Shown here in pieces: positions 5,105 to 5,193 of a stretch of 5,193 bases of DNA. The stretch is from Kiritimatiellales bacterium. GTDB taxonomy: Bacteria > Verrucomicrobiota > Kiritimatiellia > Kiritimatiellales > Pontiellaceae. The notes beneath the pieces are model-generated. The model had not been told where the DNA came from and did not search any database. It saw only the letters and a program-made list of their open reading frames with translations. Where the stretch lies: NCBI GenBank assembly GCA_015486775.1, contig WFRA01000426.1:1-5193 (forward strand), in the 5' to 3' direction. Position 1 is the stretch's first letter. Each line of letters opens with the position of its first letter. The translations under genes were made by a program, and so were the position numbers.

Positions 5105-5193
5105 TTCTACCTTCATCCTTGTTGTATCCCTGAACATGTCGTCCTTTGGGCGGGCTTTCCCCAGTTCGCGCACCGATGCAACTGTCCGTAGGA
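5086..5193. other. Unassigned sequence right of the repeat
   Basis: No gene recognised. A leftward frame is open from the window edge (reading VASVRELGKARPKDDMF at 5179-5129), passes through the whole inverted repeat, and stops with TGA at 4993-4991. It could be the 3' end of a gene whose tail runs into the repeat, or merely non-coding upstream sequence. I recognise no domain and cannot decide from about 100 bases. Confidence 0.25.

Noticed and set aside
1..5193. CRISPR array, tRNA/rRNA genes, prophage, toxin-antitoxin or other defence system
   Set aside because: No spaced direct repeats, RNA-gene folds, integrases or defence-domain proteins were seen; all protein genes are housekeeping families.

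Overview
This GC-rich window holds a conserved bacterial housekeeping block. One gene runs rightward: a membrane-bound Ste24-type M48 metalloprotease, cut by the left edge. Four genes run leftward and converge on it, in transcription order hemB (porphobilinogen synthase), an rluA-type pseudouridine synthase, hslO (Hsp33 redox chaperone) and era (ribosome-assembly GTPase). All five are recognised from family motifs and have intact catalytic or metal-binding residues. I see no new protein system. The organism is a Gram-negative-type bacterium. The mix of genes and repeat styles (GTAG-footed palindromes, heptad arrays) reminds me of the Verrucomicrobiota/Kiritimatiellota group, but that placement is an impression, not a demonstration.

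Layout: 2-1129 protease (+). 1130-1402 is a convergent intergenic region with a paired inverted-repeat element and a solitary hairpin. 1403-2326 era (-) overlaps hslO by 4 bp in an ATGA junction. 2323-3213 hslO (-). 3214-3290 is a 77-bp gap almost filled by a nine-unit heptanucleotide array. 3291-3902 rluA-like (-). 3903-3988 is an 86-bp gap with a perfect TTCCAA-N3-TTGGAA palindrome. 3989-4966 hemB (-). 4967-5193 is the hemB upstream region, with a near-perfect 78-bp inverted-repeat element and no recognised gene. The four leftward genes are probably one transcription unit: gaps are short and there is no convincing internal terminator. Their joint logic is general cell maintenance (haem, rRNA/tRNA modification, redox-stress chaperoning, 30S maturation), not a single pathway.

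The interest lies in the DNA layer. Three repeat classes overlie these ordinary genes: (1) GTAG-footed REP/BIME-like palindromes at both ends of the leftward block; (2) a phase-locked heptad array directly upstream of the hslO ribosome-binding site; (3) a dispersed 15-bp palindrome, TTCC-N7-GGAA (best form TTCCAA-N3-TTGGAA). Class 3 has six exact copies in 2.4 kb where about 0.04 would be expected by chance, in coding and non-coding DNA and in all three codon phases. It is the best candidate here for an undescribed genome-wide signal, similar in style to the HIP1 palindrome of cyanobacteria.
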